The notes under the pieces were generated by a model. The model searched no databases, had not been told where the DNA came from, and saw only the letters and a program-made list of their open reading frames with translations. This document shows, piece after piece, positions 33,229 to 41,614 of a stretch of 64,000 nucleotides of DNA. Every line of letters begins with the position of its first letter. The first letter of the stretch is position 1. Origin of the DNA: Rathayibacter rathayi (lineage in GTDB: Bacteria; Actinomycetota; Actinomycetes; Actinomycetales; Microbacteriaceae); contig NZ_CP028129.1 of NCBI RefSeq assembly GCF_004011095.1, forward strand, positions 2,542,001 to 2,606,000, given 5' to 3'. The translations under genes and the position numbers were made by a program.

Positions 33229-34029
33229 GTGGGCCTCGGACTCCTCGGCGCCTTCGCCGGCGGGCTGCTCACCCTGCTCAGCCCGTGCTCGGTGATGGTG
33301 CTGCCGGCGTTCTTCTCCTACGCCTTCGCGGCTCCCTCGACGGTACTGGGAAGGACCGCGGTGTTCTACCTCGGGCTGATCACCACGCTCGTACCGCTCG
33401 GCGTGCTCGCGGGGACGGTCGGGGCGTTCGTCGCAGAGCACCGGGAGGTCGTGGTCACTATCGCGGCGCTCGTGGTCATTGCTCTCGGCCTGCTGATGCT
33501 CAGCGGCCTCCCGCTGCCCTTCCTCTCGCATCACGTCGCGGGCGGAACATCGGTGGCGAGCGTCTACACGCTCGGCACCGTCTACGGGCTCGCGGGGGTG
33601 TGCGCCGGCCCGGTGCTCGGCACGGTACTGACGTTCTCCGCGGTGAGCGGCAACGCGCTGGCGGGCGGAGTCGCACTGCTGGTCTTCGCGGCCGGAATGG
33701 CGTTCCCGCTGCTCGTGCTGAGCCTGCTCTGGGCGCGCCTTCCGGCGGTTCGGGTCCTGGTGCGGCCCCGCGAGATCCGGCTCGGGCGCTGGCGGAGCAC
33801 GCTCTCAGCGCTCATCGGTGGAGCGGTCACGGTGGCGCTCGGGGTGCTGCTACTCATCACGCACGGCACGGCGAGCCTCGGCGGCGGTCTGGGCGCCTCC
33901 GCTGCCGTCGAGCTGGAGGGTCGGACCCTCGACGCGGCGAGCACCGTCCCCGACGTGGTGGTGCTGGCCGTGGTGGTCGCCGCGGCGGCTGTCGCGCTCG
34001 TGCTGGTGCGCAGGCGCGCCCCCCGATGA
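33229..34029 (+). CDS. ccdA: CcdA/DsbD-type transmembrane electron-transfer protein
   Basis: The protein has 266 residues and six or seven helices. The two conserved cysteines are in TLLSPCSVMVLPAF (helix 1) and GLAGVCAGPVLGT (helix 4), as in CcdA proteins, which carry reducing power from cytoplasmic thioredoxin to periplasmic thiol proteins. It starts at GTG 3 nt after the DsbA-like gene, so the pair forms an operon. No cytochrome c assembly genes are nearby; its client is most likely the adjacent DsbA-like protein. Confidence 0.9.
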   Translation: MGLGLLGAFAGGLLTLLSPCSVMVLPAFFSYAFAAPSTVLGRTAVFYLGLITTLVPLGVLAGTVGAFVAEHREVVVTIAALVVIALGLLMLSGLPLPFLSHHVAGGTSVASVYTLGTVYGLAGVCAGPVLGTVLTFSAVSGNALAGGVALLVFAAGMAFPLLVLSLLWARLPAVRVLVRPREIRLGRWRSTLSALIGGAVTVALGVLLLITHGTASLGGGLGASAAVELEGRTLDAASTVPDVVVLAVVVAAAAVALVLVRRRAPR

Positions 34030-34036
34030 GCGGGGA

Positions 34037-34522
34037 TCAGGCGGGGAGCGACGCCTCGATCAGCTCGACGATCCGCGGATCATCCGGCTCCACCGTCGGG
34101 CGGAATCGATGGACGGTGCCGTCGGCGGTGATCAGGAACTTCTCGAAGTTCCACTTCACCCGGCCGGCCTTGCCGTTCTCGTCCTCGGTCTTGGTGAGTT
34201 CCGCATAGAGCGGGTGCGCCGAGCGGCCGTTGACGCGGACCTTCTCGAACATCGGGAAGGTGACTCCCCAGGTCGTCGAGCAGTACTCCTTGATCTTGTC
34301 CTCGTCGCTGAGTTCCTGCAGGAATTGGTTACTCGGGAAGCCGAGGACCGTGAATCCGCGCTCCCCGTAGCTCTTCTGCAGGGCTTCGAGCTTCTCGTAC
34401 TGCGGAGCGAGGCCGCAGCGGGAGGCGACGTTCACGATCAGCCGCACGGGCGGGTAGTCGGCGAGCGTCGACGTGCTGCCGTCGATCGTGGTGAGGGGGA
34501 TATCGGCGATCGTGTCGGACAC
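34037..34522 (-). CDS. glutathione peroxidase-family (thiol peroxidase) protein
   Basis: The protein has 161 residues. GTG 34522 has GGAG 7 nt before it. The peroxidatic Cys is in NVASRCGLAPQY, and the Trp and Asn of the active site are in VKWNFEKFL. The second conserved motif reads GFPSNQF where thioredoxin-dependent members have GFPCNQF, so the usual resolving Cys is Ser. The protein must be reduced another way. It reduces hydroperoxides in the cytosol. It is convergent with the DsbA/CcdA pair, 7 bp apart. Confidence 0.92.
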   Translation of the reverse strand: MSDTIADIPLTTIDGSTSTLADYPPVRLIVNVASRCGLAPQYEKLEALQKSYGERGFTVLGFPSNQFLQELSDEDKIKEYCSTTWGVTFPMFEKVRVNGRSAHPLYAELTKTEDENGKAGRVKWNFEKFLITADGTVHRFRPTVEPDDPRIVELIEASLPA

Positions 34523-34562
34523 GGGAACTCCTTTGGACGTGATGGTTCGACGGTACTCCCCG

Positions 34563-34638
34563 CCGCCGAGGGAACCCCGACCGGTCGAGGGAGCCCGCTG
34601 CTGCGGGTTCCCTCGACGGTCAGGGGTTCCCTCGGCGG
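34563..34638. repeat. 76-bp near-perfect inverted repeat
   Basis: CCGCCGAGGGAACCCC at 34563-34578 pairs with 34623-34638. The inner part (GGTCGAGGGAGCCCGC and its complement) continues the stem almost to a 4-nt loop. It lies between the start of the Gpx gene and the remains of ligD. Confidence 0.8.
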
Positions 34639-34669
34639 ACGACGGCTGCGGGGGGGGGCGGGGGCGGGT

Positions 34670-36535
34670 GACCGCAAGCGCTGGGTGGACGGAGTGGGCA
34701 CCGCCGTGCAGCCGGGCGAGGTCTTTTTCGAGAAGAACCTCCCCTCCTCCGCCCCCTACTGGCTGAGCCGGACCCGGCTCGCGCGACGTCGAGTACCCGC
34801 TGGTCGACGACATCGCCGGGCTCACCTGGCTGGCGCAACAGGCCGCGCTCGAGCTGCACGTCCCGCAGTGGCGGGTGGGCTCCGACGGCGAGTGCCGCCC
34901 GCCCGACCGCCTCGTGCTGGACCTGGACCCCGGCGAGGGCGCGGGCCTGGGCGAGTGCGCCGAGTCGCATTCCTCGCCCGTGACCTGTTGGCGGGGATGG
35001 GCCTCTCGCCGCTGCCGGTGACCAGCGGGAGCAAGGGGATCCACCTCTACTGCCCGCTCGACGCCTCCACCTCCAGCGACCAGATCGCGGCGGTCGCGCA
35101 CGAGCTGGCGAGAGCACTCGAATCGGACCACCGCGACCTCGTGGTCTCGGACCTGAAGAAGACCCTGCGCGAGGGCAAGGTCCTCGTCGACTGGAGCCAG
35201 AACAGCGCTGCGAAAACGACCATCGCGCCCTACTCCCTCCGCGGGCGCCTCCGTCCTGCCGCCGCCGCGCCCCGCACCTGGGAGGAGCTGGGCGCTGAGG
35301 GCCTGCGCCACCTCGCGCCCGACGAGGTGGTGGAGCGCCTGCGGAGCGACGGCGACCTCCTCCGGCGACACCTTCGTCATCCAGGAGCACCACGCGCGGC
35401 GCCTGCACGACGACGTCCAGCGACGGCCTCCTGGTCAGCTGGGCTGTGCCGAAGGGTCCGCCGCTGGAGGGCGATGCGAACCGGCTCGCGGTGCAGACCG
35501 AGGACCATCCGCTTGAGTACGCGACCTTCGAGGGCACCATCCCGGCGGGCGAGTACGGCGGCGAGGAGGTGCGCCTCTGGGATGAGGGCAGCTATGCCCT
35601 AGAGAAGTGGCGCGAGGGAAGAAGGTGGTCGCGGTGCTGACCGGCCGCCCCGACGGCGGTCTGGGCGGCGAGCCCCGCCGCTACGCGCTGCTGCACACCG
35701 GGTCGACAGCGGGCGCCGAGAAGAACTGGCTGCTGCACCTGATGGCGCCGGGCACTGTCCACAGCCGAGGGACGCAGCGACGGGGCCGGCCGGGCGCGCC
35801 CGCCGCGTCACCCGCGCCCCGCCCCGCACCCTCCGCCGACCGCCCGGGCGAGGCCGCGCCTCCGCGCCGCCACCGCCCCATGCTCGCCACCGCCGGACGC
35901 AGGAACGACGTGGATCCCGAGGCCGCGATCGAGATGAAGTGGGACGGCTACCGCGCCCTCGTGCGGGTGCAGGGCGACACGGCGACCCTGACCAGCCGCA
36001 ACGGCAACGACCTCGCTGCCGCATTCCCGGATCTGCTCGGACCGCTCGCCGAGGCCGCCGGCGACGCCGTGCTCGACGGCGAGATCGTCGCCCTCGACTC
36101 CCGCGAGCGCCCCGACTTCAGTGCCCTGCAGACCCGCGGCGGCCTGCGACATCGCGCGAGATCGAGGCGGCCGCCAGGGACACTCCGGTGCACCTGATGG
36201 TGTTCGACGGCGACCTGGAGGAGGCGATGGCCACCAGCCGCACTCTGAGCCTGGAGGGCGTGGTCGCCAAGCGCCGCGACGCGCACCACCAGGAGGGCAT
36301 TCGTTCGCCCGATTAGATCACGCTCACCCGCCACCGGCTACAGGAGGTCGTGATCGTGGGGTGGCGCGAGGGCGGCCTGCGGGGCTCGGTCGGCGCGCTG
36401 CTCACCGCGATCCCCGGCGACGACGGCCTCGCCTACTCCGGCCGAGTCGGCACCGGCCTCAGCGATCGCGAGCGCCGCGGCCTCCTCGACCGACTAGCCG
36501 AGCACGCGACCGACGAGCCCGCCGTCTCCGACTGA
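34670..36535 (+). pseudogene. ligD remnant: polymerase, phosphoesterase and ligase domains broken by many frameshifts and deletions
   Basis: Pieces of a multifunctional NHEJ ligase appear in order but in changing frames. Polymerase domain: RKRWVDGVGT, GEVFFEKNLPSSAP, YPLVDDIAGLTWLAQ, LVLDLDPGEG, PVTSGSKGIHLYCPL and DWSQNSAAKTTIAPYSLR. 3'-phosphoesterase domain: [34 protein letters not shown] and [14 protein letters not shown]. Ligase domain: RPMLATAG, MKWDGYRALV with the adenylation Lys, DAVLDGEIVALD, SLEGVVAKR and, in the OB fold, VGALLTAIPGDDGLAYSGRVGTG. The first 55 or so residues are missing. No ku gene is in the window. The cell cannot make LigD from this locus. Confidence 0.88.
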
Positions 36536-36585
36536 GATGCCCGGGAACGCAGCCCGCGCCGTCGATCCGCTGGGTTCCCCGCGCC

Positions 36586-37746
36586 TCAGTCGAGCCGCAC
36601 CCCGCGCAGCAGGAGGAGGGTCGCGCCAACCGCGGCGCCGGTGCCGATGAGCACGCCGCCTGCTCCGGCCGCGGCGGCGAGGGCGCCAAGGAGGCTGGGC
36701 AGGGCGATCAGGCCGAGTCGGTTGCCGGCGAGGCGCAGCGCGAGGGCGCGACCGTGGCGGTCGGTCGGGGTGCGCTCGATCAGCCACGACATGGTGATGG
36801 GCTGACCGATCCCGAGGCCCAGGCCGAGCGCGGCGACCGCGACGAAGAGGAGGGCGGTCGGCGCGGGGAGCGCGACCAGCACCAGGCAGAGGGCCGAGAT
36901 CAGGATGCCGCCGACCATCACGCGAGTGCGTCCGAGCCGCGCAGTGGCGGCGCCGAGGAGCAGGCGCGAGGCCATCGAGGCGAGCGCCCGCACGGTGAGC
37001 AGCGCGCCGACGACACCGGCCGGCAGCCCGCGCTCGGCGCCGAGGGCCGGGAGGTAGACGACGGTCAGGTCGACGGCGGCGACGACGGTGGCGCTGGTCA
37101 GTAGCGCCCGCGCGAGGCCCGGGACCCGCAGGAGCCCGAGCGTCGATCCGGGAGACGCTTCCTCCGCCGCGCGGCCCCGCGAGGTCGGGCTGCGGATCCC
37201 CGCGGTGACGGCGAGCAGTAGCACCGCGAGCACCCCGCCGACGAGGAACAGCGGCGCCGGATCGGGACGCACCGATCCGCCCGCGAACACCGGGATGAAG
37301 GTGGGCCCGATCGCCTGCCCGAGCGACGCGGCGAACGCGTAGTAGCCGAAGCGGCTGTCGAGCCGCGTCCCTCCGCTGCCGCCCGCAACGACTGTCTGCT
37401 GCCCGACCACGCAGCCCAAATGCCCCGCCCCGAGGAGCGCGATGCCGATGAGCAGCCCCGCGACGCTCCCTCCGGCGAGCAGCAGAACGGCCACAGCGCC
37501 CACCGCGACGAGCGACCCGACGACCATCACCGCGCGCGCCCCGACCCGGTCGACCAGACCGCCCGTCGGCAGCGCGATCAGCAGCGGGACCAGGGCGAAG
37601 GAAGCGCCGAGAGCACCGAGCGCCCAGGCCGGCACGTCGAGCTGGATCGCCTGATACACGGCGGCGGGCCGGAGCAGGAACGCGACGGCTTGAATAAGCA
37701 CGGCATGCGCGAGTAGCGCTGGAGTCGCCAGGCTTCGCACGCGCAT
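36586..37746 (-). CDS. MFS transporter
   Basis: The protein has 386 residues and twelve helices. The N-half motif is in GGLVDRVGARAVMVVG (loop 2-3), repeated in the second half as AATARLGRTRVMVGG. IGQPITMSWLIERTPTDRHGRALALRLAGNRLGLI near the C-terminus resembles drug and sugar efflux carriers. The substrate is unknown. It is transcribed toward the ligD remnant. Confidence 0.88.
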   Translation of the reverse strand: MRVRSLATPALLAHAVLIQAVAFLLRPAAVYQAIQLDVPAWALGALGASFALVPLLIALPTGGLVDRVGARAVMVVGSLVAVGAVAVLLLAGGSVAGLLIGIALLGAGHLGCVVGQQTVVAGGSGGTRLDSRFGYYAFAASLGQAIGPTFIPVFAGGSVRPDPAPLFLVGGVLAVLLLAVTAGIRSPTSRGRAAEEASPGSTLGLLRVPGLARALLTSATVVAAVDLTVVYLPALGAERGLPAGVVGALLTVRALASMASRLLLGAATARLGRTRVMVGGILISALCLVLVALPAPTALLFVAVAALGLGLGIGQPITMSWLIERTPTDRHGRALALRLAGNRLGLIALPSLLGALAAAAGAGGVLIGTGAAVGATLLLLRGVRLD

Positions 37747-37781
37747 TCCTCCCCGCGCCGCTCACCCGAGCATTCGCTCGC

Positions 37782-38168
37782 CTATCCTCCTTCCCCCGCC
37801 GCTGAATCGCCCGAGAAGGCGCGTTCTCTCCCCCGAGAACGAGCCTTCTCGGGCACCTCAACGCGACAGGGAGGGGGGCGGGAGGAGGAGGGCGGGAGAG
37901 GGGTGCGCTGGGGGACGAGCAGCTCGAGGAGGGCTTCGACTCCGTCGACGGGGCGCGGCTCGGCATGGTGGTTGGGGCCACAGGGCTTGTAGACGAGCGG
38001 ATCGAGGTTGAGGACGTGCCCGACGGGTCGGCCTTTCTCCCAGACCGTGAGCAGGAAGGCGCCGTCGCGCTCATCGGGGGCGCCGATCTCGAAAACCCGG
38101 CCGCGCACGGTCGCGCACTGCGGCTCCTTGCGCGCGAGGCGCACCCAAAAGGGATGGTTTCCGGCCAT
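37782..38168 (-). CDS. small protein of unknown function with a repeat-encoded tail
   Basis: The protein has 128 residues; GGAGG lies 9 nt before ATG 38168. Residues 1-95 look like a genuine small domain (NHPFWVRLARKEPQCATVRGR, then FEIGAPDERDGAFLLTVWEKGRPVGHVLNLDPL). The last 30 residues are encoded by the inverted repeat at 37809-37854 and are basic and low-complexity, so the natural stop was probably lost or replaced when the repeat arose. No family is recognised. Confidence 0.65.
   Translation of the reverse strand: MAGNHPFWVRLARKEPQCATVRGRVFEIGAPDERDGAFLLTVWEKGRPVGHVLNLDPLVYKPCGPNHHAEPRPVDGVEALLELLVPQRTPLPPSSSRPPPCRVEVPEKARSRGRERAFSGDSAAGEGG
37809..37854. repeat. 46-bp inverted repeat inside the 3' end of a gene
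   Basis: GCCCGAGAAGGC at 37809-37820 pairs with 37843-37854, and an inner GTTCTC/GAGAAC continues the stem. It also follows the MFS gene's 5' end. Confidence 0.8.
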
Positions 38169-38343
38169 TGCGCCCGTCCTCCCCGGCCGACCCGTGGCGA
38201 CCCGTCACTGATGATGTCGGCGCTGATGGTGTCGGCGCCGACCCGCAGGGTCTACGGTACGTCTGCCCGCCCGAGGCCGATGAGGGGTTCACTGCGCAGC
38301 TCCGCCGTGCTAGTGCCACGTCGGTCATCCCTCAGGACAGCAC

Positions 38344-38682
38344 TCAGTGCTCGTGGAGGTCGTCGTAGCCGGCGGTGAGCTCGCCGTCTCCGGGCTGCAC
38401 CGGGTGCTCGCCCGTGAGGGCGTGGATCCGCTGGCGCACTCGCGCCACCTCCCGCGCGTTGTCCGGCTCCGGCAGGTCGGAGGGTGTCGTCTCGACGACG
38501 AGGGCGGCTGCGGCGTTCACGAGGAAGGTGGCGTCCACGCTCGCTCCGTCCGCACCGATGCCGCTGTACTCCACGGAGTCGGCCTTACCCTTCGCGGCGA
38601 GGGCGACGGCGTACTCGACGAGCGCGTCAGCCGCCTCGTCGCCCACCAGGATCGTCTTGTCAGCGAAGAGGATGTGCTTCAT
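38344..38682 (-). CDS. small protein, paralogue of the 41294-41614 gene
   Basis: The protein has 112 residues from ATG 38682 (ATG 38691 is also possible). MKHILFADKTILVGDEAADALVEYAVALAAKGKAD aligns with the start of the product at 41294-41614: M-K-x-x-L/I-F, a short strand, D-x-A-x-D-A-x-x-x-Y-x-x-A-L/V-A. A beta strand with the small-residue run LVNAAAALVVE follows, then a polar tail. The family is unknown to me. The two copies flank the DUF7882/GAF-ANTAR region on the opposite strand. Confidence 0.7.
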   Translation of the reverse strand: MKHILFADKTILVGDEAADALVEYAVALAAKGKADSVEYSGIGADGASVDATFLVNAAAALVVETTPSDLPEPDNAREVARVRQRIHALTGEHPVQPGDGELTAGYDDLHEH

Positions 38683-38865
38683 GCCGTCCATGCTCGCCAG
38701 CGCTCGCCGGGCGGAGGGAGGAGGTTGACACGGACATGCCGGTGGCGAAGGGTCGGGTCGGATCGAGAAGGGGAGAACGGTCTCCGAGTTGTCGGATCAG
38801 CCCTGGTGCGGAACAGTGGAGCAACGGCGGGTGCCTGCCGGCCGTAATAGGGGCTGGAGACGCCG

Positions 38866-39198
38866 ATGGGGAAGCTGTACTACGACGGAACGGTCGAGAT
38901 AGATTTCGAGGATCGAGTGCTCGCGCACCTGCAAATCGTTATCACCGCGAAGCTGCGCCGCAACGAGTCGTTCCTGCTCAGCTGGCGCGACGACCACAGT
39001 ATGGGCGATGGCCGCAGCGCGATCTGGTTGCACCCCTCGCATGCCCTCCGCTACAAGTACTTCGGCGGACGCATGCCCAGGATCAATCCCGCCTGGATCG
39101 CCGCGCTCACCGACCTGGCGAATTCGGCCGGCGGCCTCTATGTCATCTCCGAGCCCGCCGAACCCGTACGTCCCCCAATTAAGGGGGAGCAACTATGA
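38866..39198 (+). CDS. DUF7882-type small protein, copy 2
   Basis: The protein has 110 residues; GGAG lies 7 nt before ATG. MGKLYYDGTVEIDFEDRVLAHLQIVITAKLRRNESFLLSW (first 40 residues) is the best match to the family consensus among the three copies in the window. SAIWLHPSHALRYKYF and INPAWIAALTDLANS follow. The ATGA at its end starts the next small gene, so the two are translationally coupled. Function unknown; it is not a DNA ligase. Confidence 0.87.
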   Translation: MGKLYYDGTVEIDFEDRVLAHLQIVITAKLRRNESFLLSWRDDHSMGDGRSAIWLHPSHALRYKYFGGRMPRINPAWIAALTDLANSAGGLYVISEPAEPVRPPIKGEQL

Positions 39199-39425
39199 AG
39201 CGCATCGACCTGATCTACAACGGAACCGCCTACACGGTCGCCAACCGCAGCCTCGCCGAGTTCCGCACGGAGGTCGACACCGCCCTCGCCGCTCCGACCC
39301 CGCAGTGGATCACCGTCAACTACGGCGAAGGCCGGGTGAATTCGGCGCTGATCCTGGTCACGCCGTACACCGCGCTGACGATCATCACGAACGATGTCGA
39401 CGACGCCACCACCGAGACCGGCTAG
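39195..39425 (+). CDS. small protein coupled to DUF7882 copy 2
   Basis: The protein has 76 residues and starts in an ATGA overlap. MKRIDLIYNGTAYTVANRSL, then EFRTEVDTALAAPTPQWITVNY and ALILVTPYTALTIITND suggest an alpha/beta mini-domain with strand, helix, strand, strand order. No family is recognised. The overlapping arrangement is shared with DUF7882 copy 3, which carries a different partner. Confidence 0.75.
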   Translation: MKRIDLIYNGTAYTVANRSLAEFRTEVDTALAAPTPQWITVNYGEGRVNSALILVTPYTALTIITNDVDDATTETG

Positions 39426-39592
39426 CAACCGAACTCCGAGAGGTCAACCACATCGAACTGCCGATCTGCTCCCCGTACCGTTGGCCAGGACGCCGTCACT
39501 ACCGAGCGCGGATCCCGTCACGACGACTCTCGATCGACACCGCCCTCGCCTCGGCGCACGAATACGGCCGCGCAGCCCATCCAGGAGCCGTG

Positions 39593-39877
39593 ATGACAGA
39601 TCCCACCCTCGCCGTCCTCAATGATCTGATCGCCGCCCTCGCCCACCCCGGAGCCATCGACCCAGGTCTCAGCCGCTCCGTCGTCGCGCGGGCCGTCGCG
39701 CTCCGGCTCCAACCCGCGCGCACCGCGTACCGCCCGCGCCCGTCGAGCCGCTTCACCGGTCGCCTGGTGAGCCCCGGCGAAGCCGCGAGACGAGCCCTCG
39801 CCCGGCGCCGCGTCGTCGTCAGGGCGGGCCTGACGACTCGCCTTGAGCAGAACCGGCGGCTAAAATGGGGTCAGTGA
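39593..39877 (+). CDS. small basic protein at the head of the GAF-ANTAR cluster
   Basis: The protein has 94 residues from ATG 39593 with AGGAG 5 nt before it (GTG 39590 is too close). The first half is helical (PTLAVLNDLIAALAHPGAID) and the second half is strongly basic (ARRALARRRVVVRAGLTTRL). No known domain. Its stop overlaps the GTG of the first GAF-ANTAR gene (GTGA), so it is part of that operon. Confidence 0.6.
   Translation: MTDPTLAVLNDLIAALAHPGAIDPGLSRSVVARAVALRLQPARTAYRPRPSSRFTGRLVSPGEAARRALARRRVVVRAGLTTRLEQNRRLKWGQ
39861..39866 (+). promoter_or_regulatory. -10 hexamer TAAAAT in front of the first GAF-ANTAR gene
   Basis: TAAAAT, the strongest TAnnnT match in the region, ends 7 nt before GTG 39874 and lies inside the preceding coding sequence. 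It would allow a second, leaderless, transcript. Confidence 0.45.
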
Positions 39878-40527
39878 CCAACTCCGGCGCTCTCTGCGCA
39901 CCGTATATGAGCGGGTACCCGATCGACGGCGTCGCCATCTCGACCCTCGGCCGCCCGTTCGGCGGCGAGACTGTTGCGGCGAGCGATAGCACCGCGAGTC
40001 GGCTCGACGAGATCCAGATTGATCTCGGCGAAGGCCCGTGCTGGGAGGCGATCCGCGCGGCCGGCCCCATCTCCGTGCCGAACACCAGCACGGAGGAGCG
40101 TTGGCCGTTGTTCACCGAGGCCGTCGGCTCCACCACGGCGCGCGCAGTCTTCGCCTTCCCGCTGTCGATCGCCGGTCTTTCCATTGGCGCGGTCGATCTC
40201 TACTGCCGCCGCCCCGCATCCCTCAGCGACTCTCTACTGGGCGAGATCAACGCTTCGACCACGGCCACGGCGCTCCTGGTGCTGGCCGCCGTGTTGCGCG
40301 ACAACGAGGTCGAAGAGAGTACGAATCCGAGATCGCGCCGAGTGGTGCACCAGGCAACCGGCATGATCATCGCGCGTTACGGCAGCACGGCCGACGAGGC
40401 GCTACTCCTGCTGCGCGCGCACGCTTTCGCCCAGCAACGTCCCGTCCTCGAGATTGCGACGGACATCGTGTCCCGGCATGACGGGTTCCCCGACCGCCCC
40501 TCGACCGCCCAGGACGACACATGGTGA
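39874..40527 (+). CDS. GAF and ANTAR domain protein, first of a tandem pair
   Basis: The protein has 217 residues from GTG 39874 (ATG 39865 is possible but has no ribosome site). The GAF domain covers about 15-135 (DEIQIDLGEGPCWEAIRAAG, then RAVFAFPLSIAGLSIGAVDLY). The ANTAR domain at about 150-205 (RRVVHQATGMIIARYGSTADEALLLLRAHAFAQ) is the three-helix RNA-binding module that disrupts terminators. It probably senses a small ligand and antiterminates target transcripts. It overlaps the next, paralogous, gene by 7 nt. Confidence 0.88.
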   Translation: MTNSGALCAPYMSGYPIDGVAISTLGRPFGGETVAASDSTASRLDEIQIDLGEGPCWEAIRAAGPISVPNTSTEERWPLFTEAVGSTTARAVFAFPLSIAGLSIGAVDLYCRRPASLSDSLLGEINASTTATALLVLAAVLRDNEVEESTNPRSRRVVHQATGMIIARYGSTADEALLLLRAHAFAQQRPVLEIATDIVSRHDGFPDRPSTAQDDTW

Positions 40528-41231
40528 CGAAATCCCGCGAGCGCAGCGTCATCAGGACCTTCGTCGCTCTCTCCGACACGCTGGTCGACGACTACGACAT
40601 CGTCGACTTCACCCAGACTCTGGTCGAGAACAGCGCGACGCTTTTCGACGCGGTCTCCGCGGGACTCGTCCTCGCCGACTCCTCCGGCTCCCTTGAGGTG
40701 CTCGCCTCTACCGACGAGGACGCGCGGCTGATCGAGTTGCTTCAGCTCGACAGCGGGTCGGGCCCGTGCATCGAATGTTTCGAGACCGGCCGGCCGGTGA
40801 CCGTGGCCGACGTCCGCAGTGTCGGAGCGGAGTGGGCCGAGTTCCGTGAGCGGGCGATCGAGCTGAATGTGCTCGCGGCGCACTGCGTTCCGATGCGCTC
40901 GGCCGGCACGACGATCGGTTCGCTGAACCTCCTCCAGTCCGGGCCGGGCCGCCTCGATCCGGACGACATCGCGGTCATCCAGGCTTTCGCCGACGTGGCG
41001 ACGATCGGGATCCTGCATCAGCGCGCCCTTCAGCAGAGCACGGTCACGCAGGAGCAACTCCAGCGGGCTCTCGACAGCCGGGTGCTGATCGAGCAGGCCA
41101 AAGGGGTCCTCGCCTACGCGCATCACACCACGGTCGAGCAGGCTTTCGAGGTGCTGCGAGTCCGCTCCCGGGCCACGTCGACTCCGATCACGACGCTCGC
41201 GCAGGAAATCATTCGCGACTACCGGCGCTGA
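40521..41231 (+). CDS. GAF and ANTAR domain protein, second of a tandem pair
   Basis: The protein has 236 residues; AGGA lies 7 nt before ATG. GAF domain about 20-165 (LVENSATLFDAVSAGLVLAD, LDSGSGPCIECFETGRPVTV, CVPMRSAGTTIGSLNLLQ). ANTAR about 175-230 (ALDSRVLIEQAKGVLAYAHHTTVEQAFEVLRVRSR), which is closer to the consensus than its neighbour. The conserved GPC motif in both GAF domains is shared, and the two probably arose by duplication. Co-translation suggests that the pair works together, perhaps as a heterodimer. Confidence 0.92.
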   Translation: MVTKSRERSVIRTFVALSDTLVDDYDIVDFTQTLVENSATLFDAVSAGLVLADSSGSLEVLASTDEDARLIELLQLDSGSGPCIECFETGRPVTVADVRSVGAEWAEFRERAIELNVLAAHCVPMRSAGTTIGSLNLLQSGPGRLDPDDIAVIQAFADVATIGILHQRALQQSTVTQEQLQRALDSRVLIEQAKGVLAYAHHTTVEQAFEVLRVRSRATSTPITTLAQEIIRDYRR

Positions 41232-41293
41232 GCCTCCGACGTCGGAGTGACGGGCGGGTGACGCGCTGGCCGGGGCTTGACGTTTACCGGGGC

Positions 41294-41614
41294 TCAGTAC
41301 TCGTTCTCGAGTTCCCACGTCGCGCGGGGGTCGATGTCCGAGGTGGGCACGGGGCCGGCGGGGCCGTCGAGTTCGCCGAGGCGACCGAGGATGTCCTCGC
41401 TCGACTCCGCAGCCCTGCCCCCGCTGCCCGCGACGACGAGGGGGATGCCGAGTCCGACGGTGAGAGTCACGACGGAGGAGGGAGTGGCGTCGTCCGCCAC
41501 GCTCACCGTGCCCATCCGGCACTGCTGCGCAAGGGCGAGGGAGTAGCGGATGACGGCGTCGGCGGTCGCGTCGTCGAGAGACAGGGAGCCACCGGTGTGA
41601 AAGAGAGTCTTCAT
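41294..41614 (-). CDS. small protein, paralogue of the 38344-38682 gene
   Basis: The protein has 106 residues; AGGA lies 8 nt before ATG 41614. MKTLFHTGGSLSLDDATADAVIRYSLALAQQCRMGTV matches the N-terminus of the 38344 gene product. TLTVGLGIPLVVAGSGG forms the central strand and an acidic tail ends in ATWELENEY. The function is unknown. A TAGCGT hexamer on the minus strand at 41684-41689 could be its -10. Confidence 0.7.
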   Translation of the reverse strand: MKTLFHTGGSLSLDDATADAVIRYSLALAQQCRMGTVSVADDATPSSVVTLTVGLGIPLVVAGSGGRAAESSEDILGRLGELDGPAGPVPTSDIDPRATWELENEY

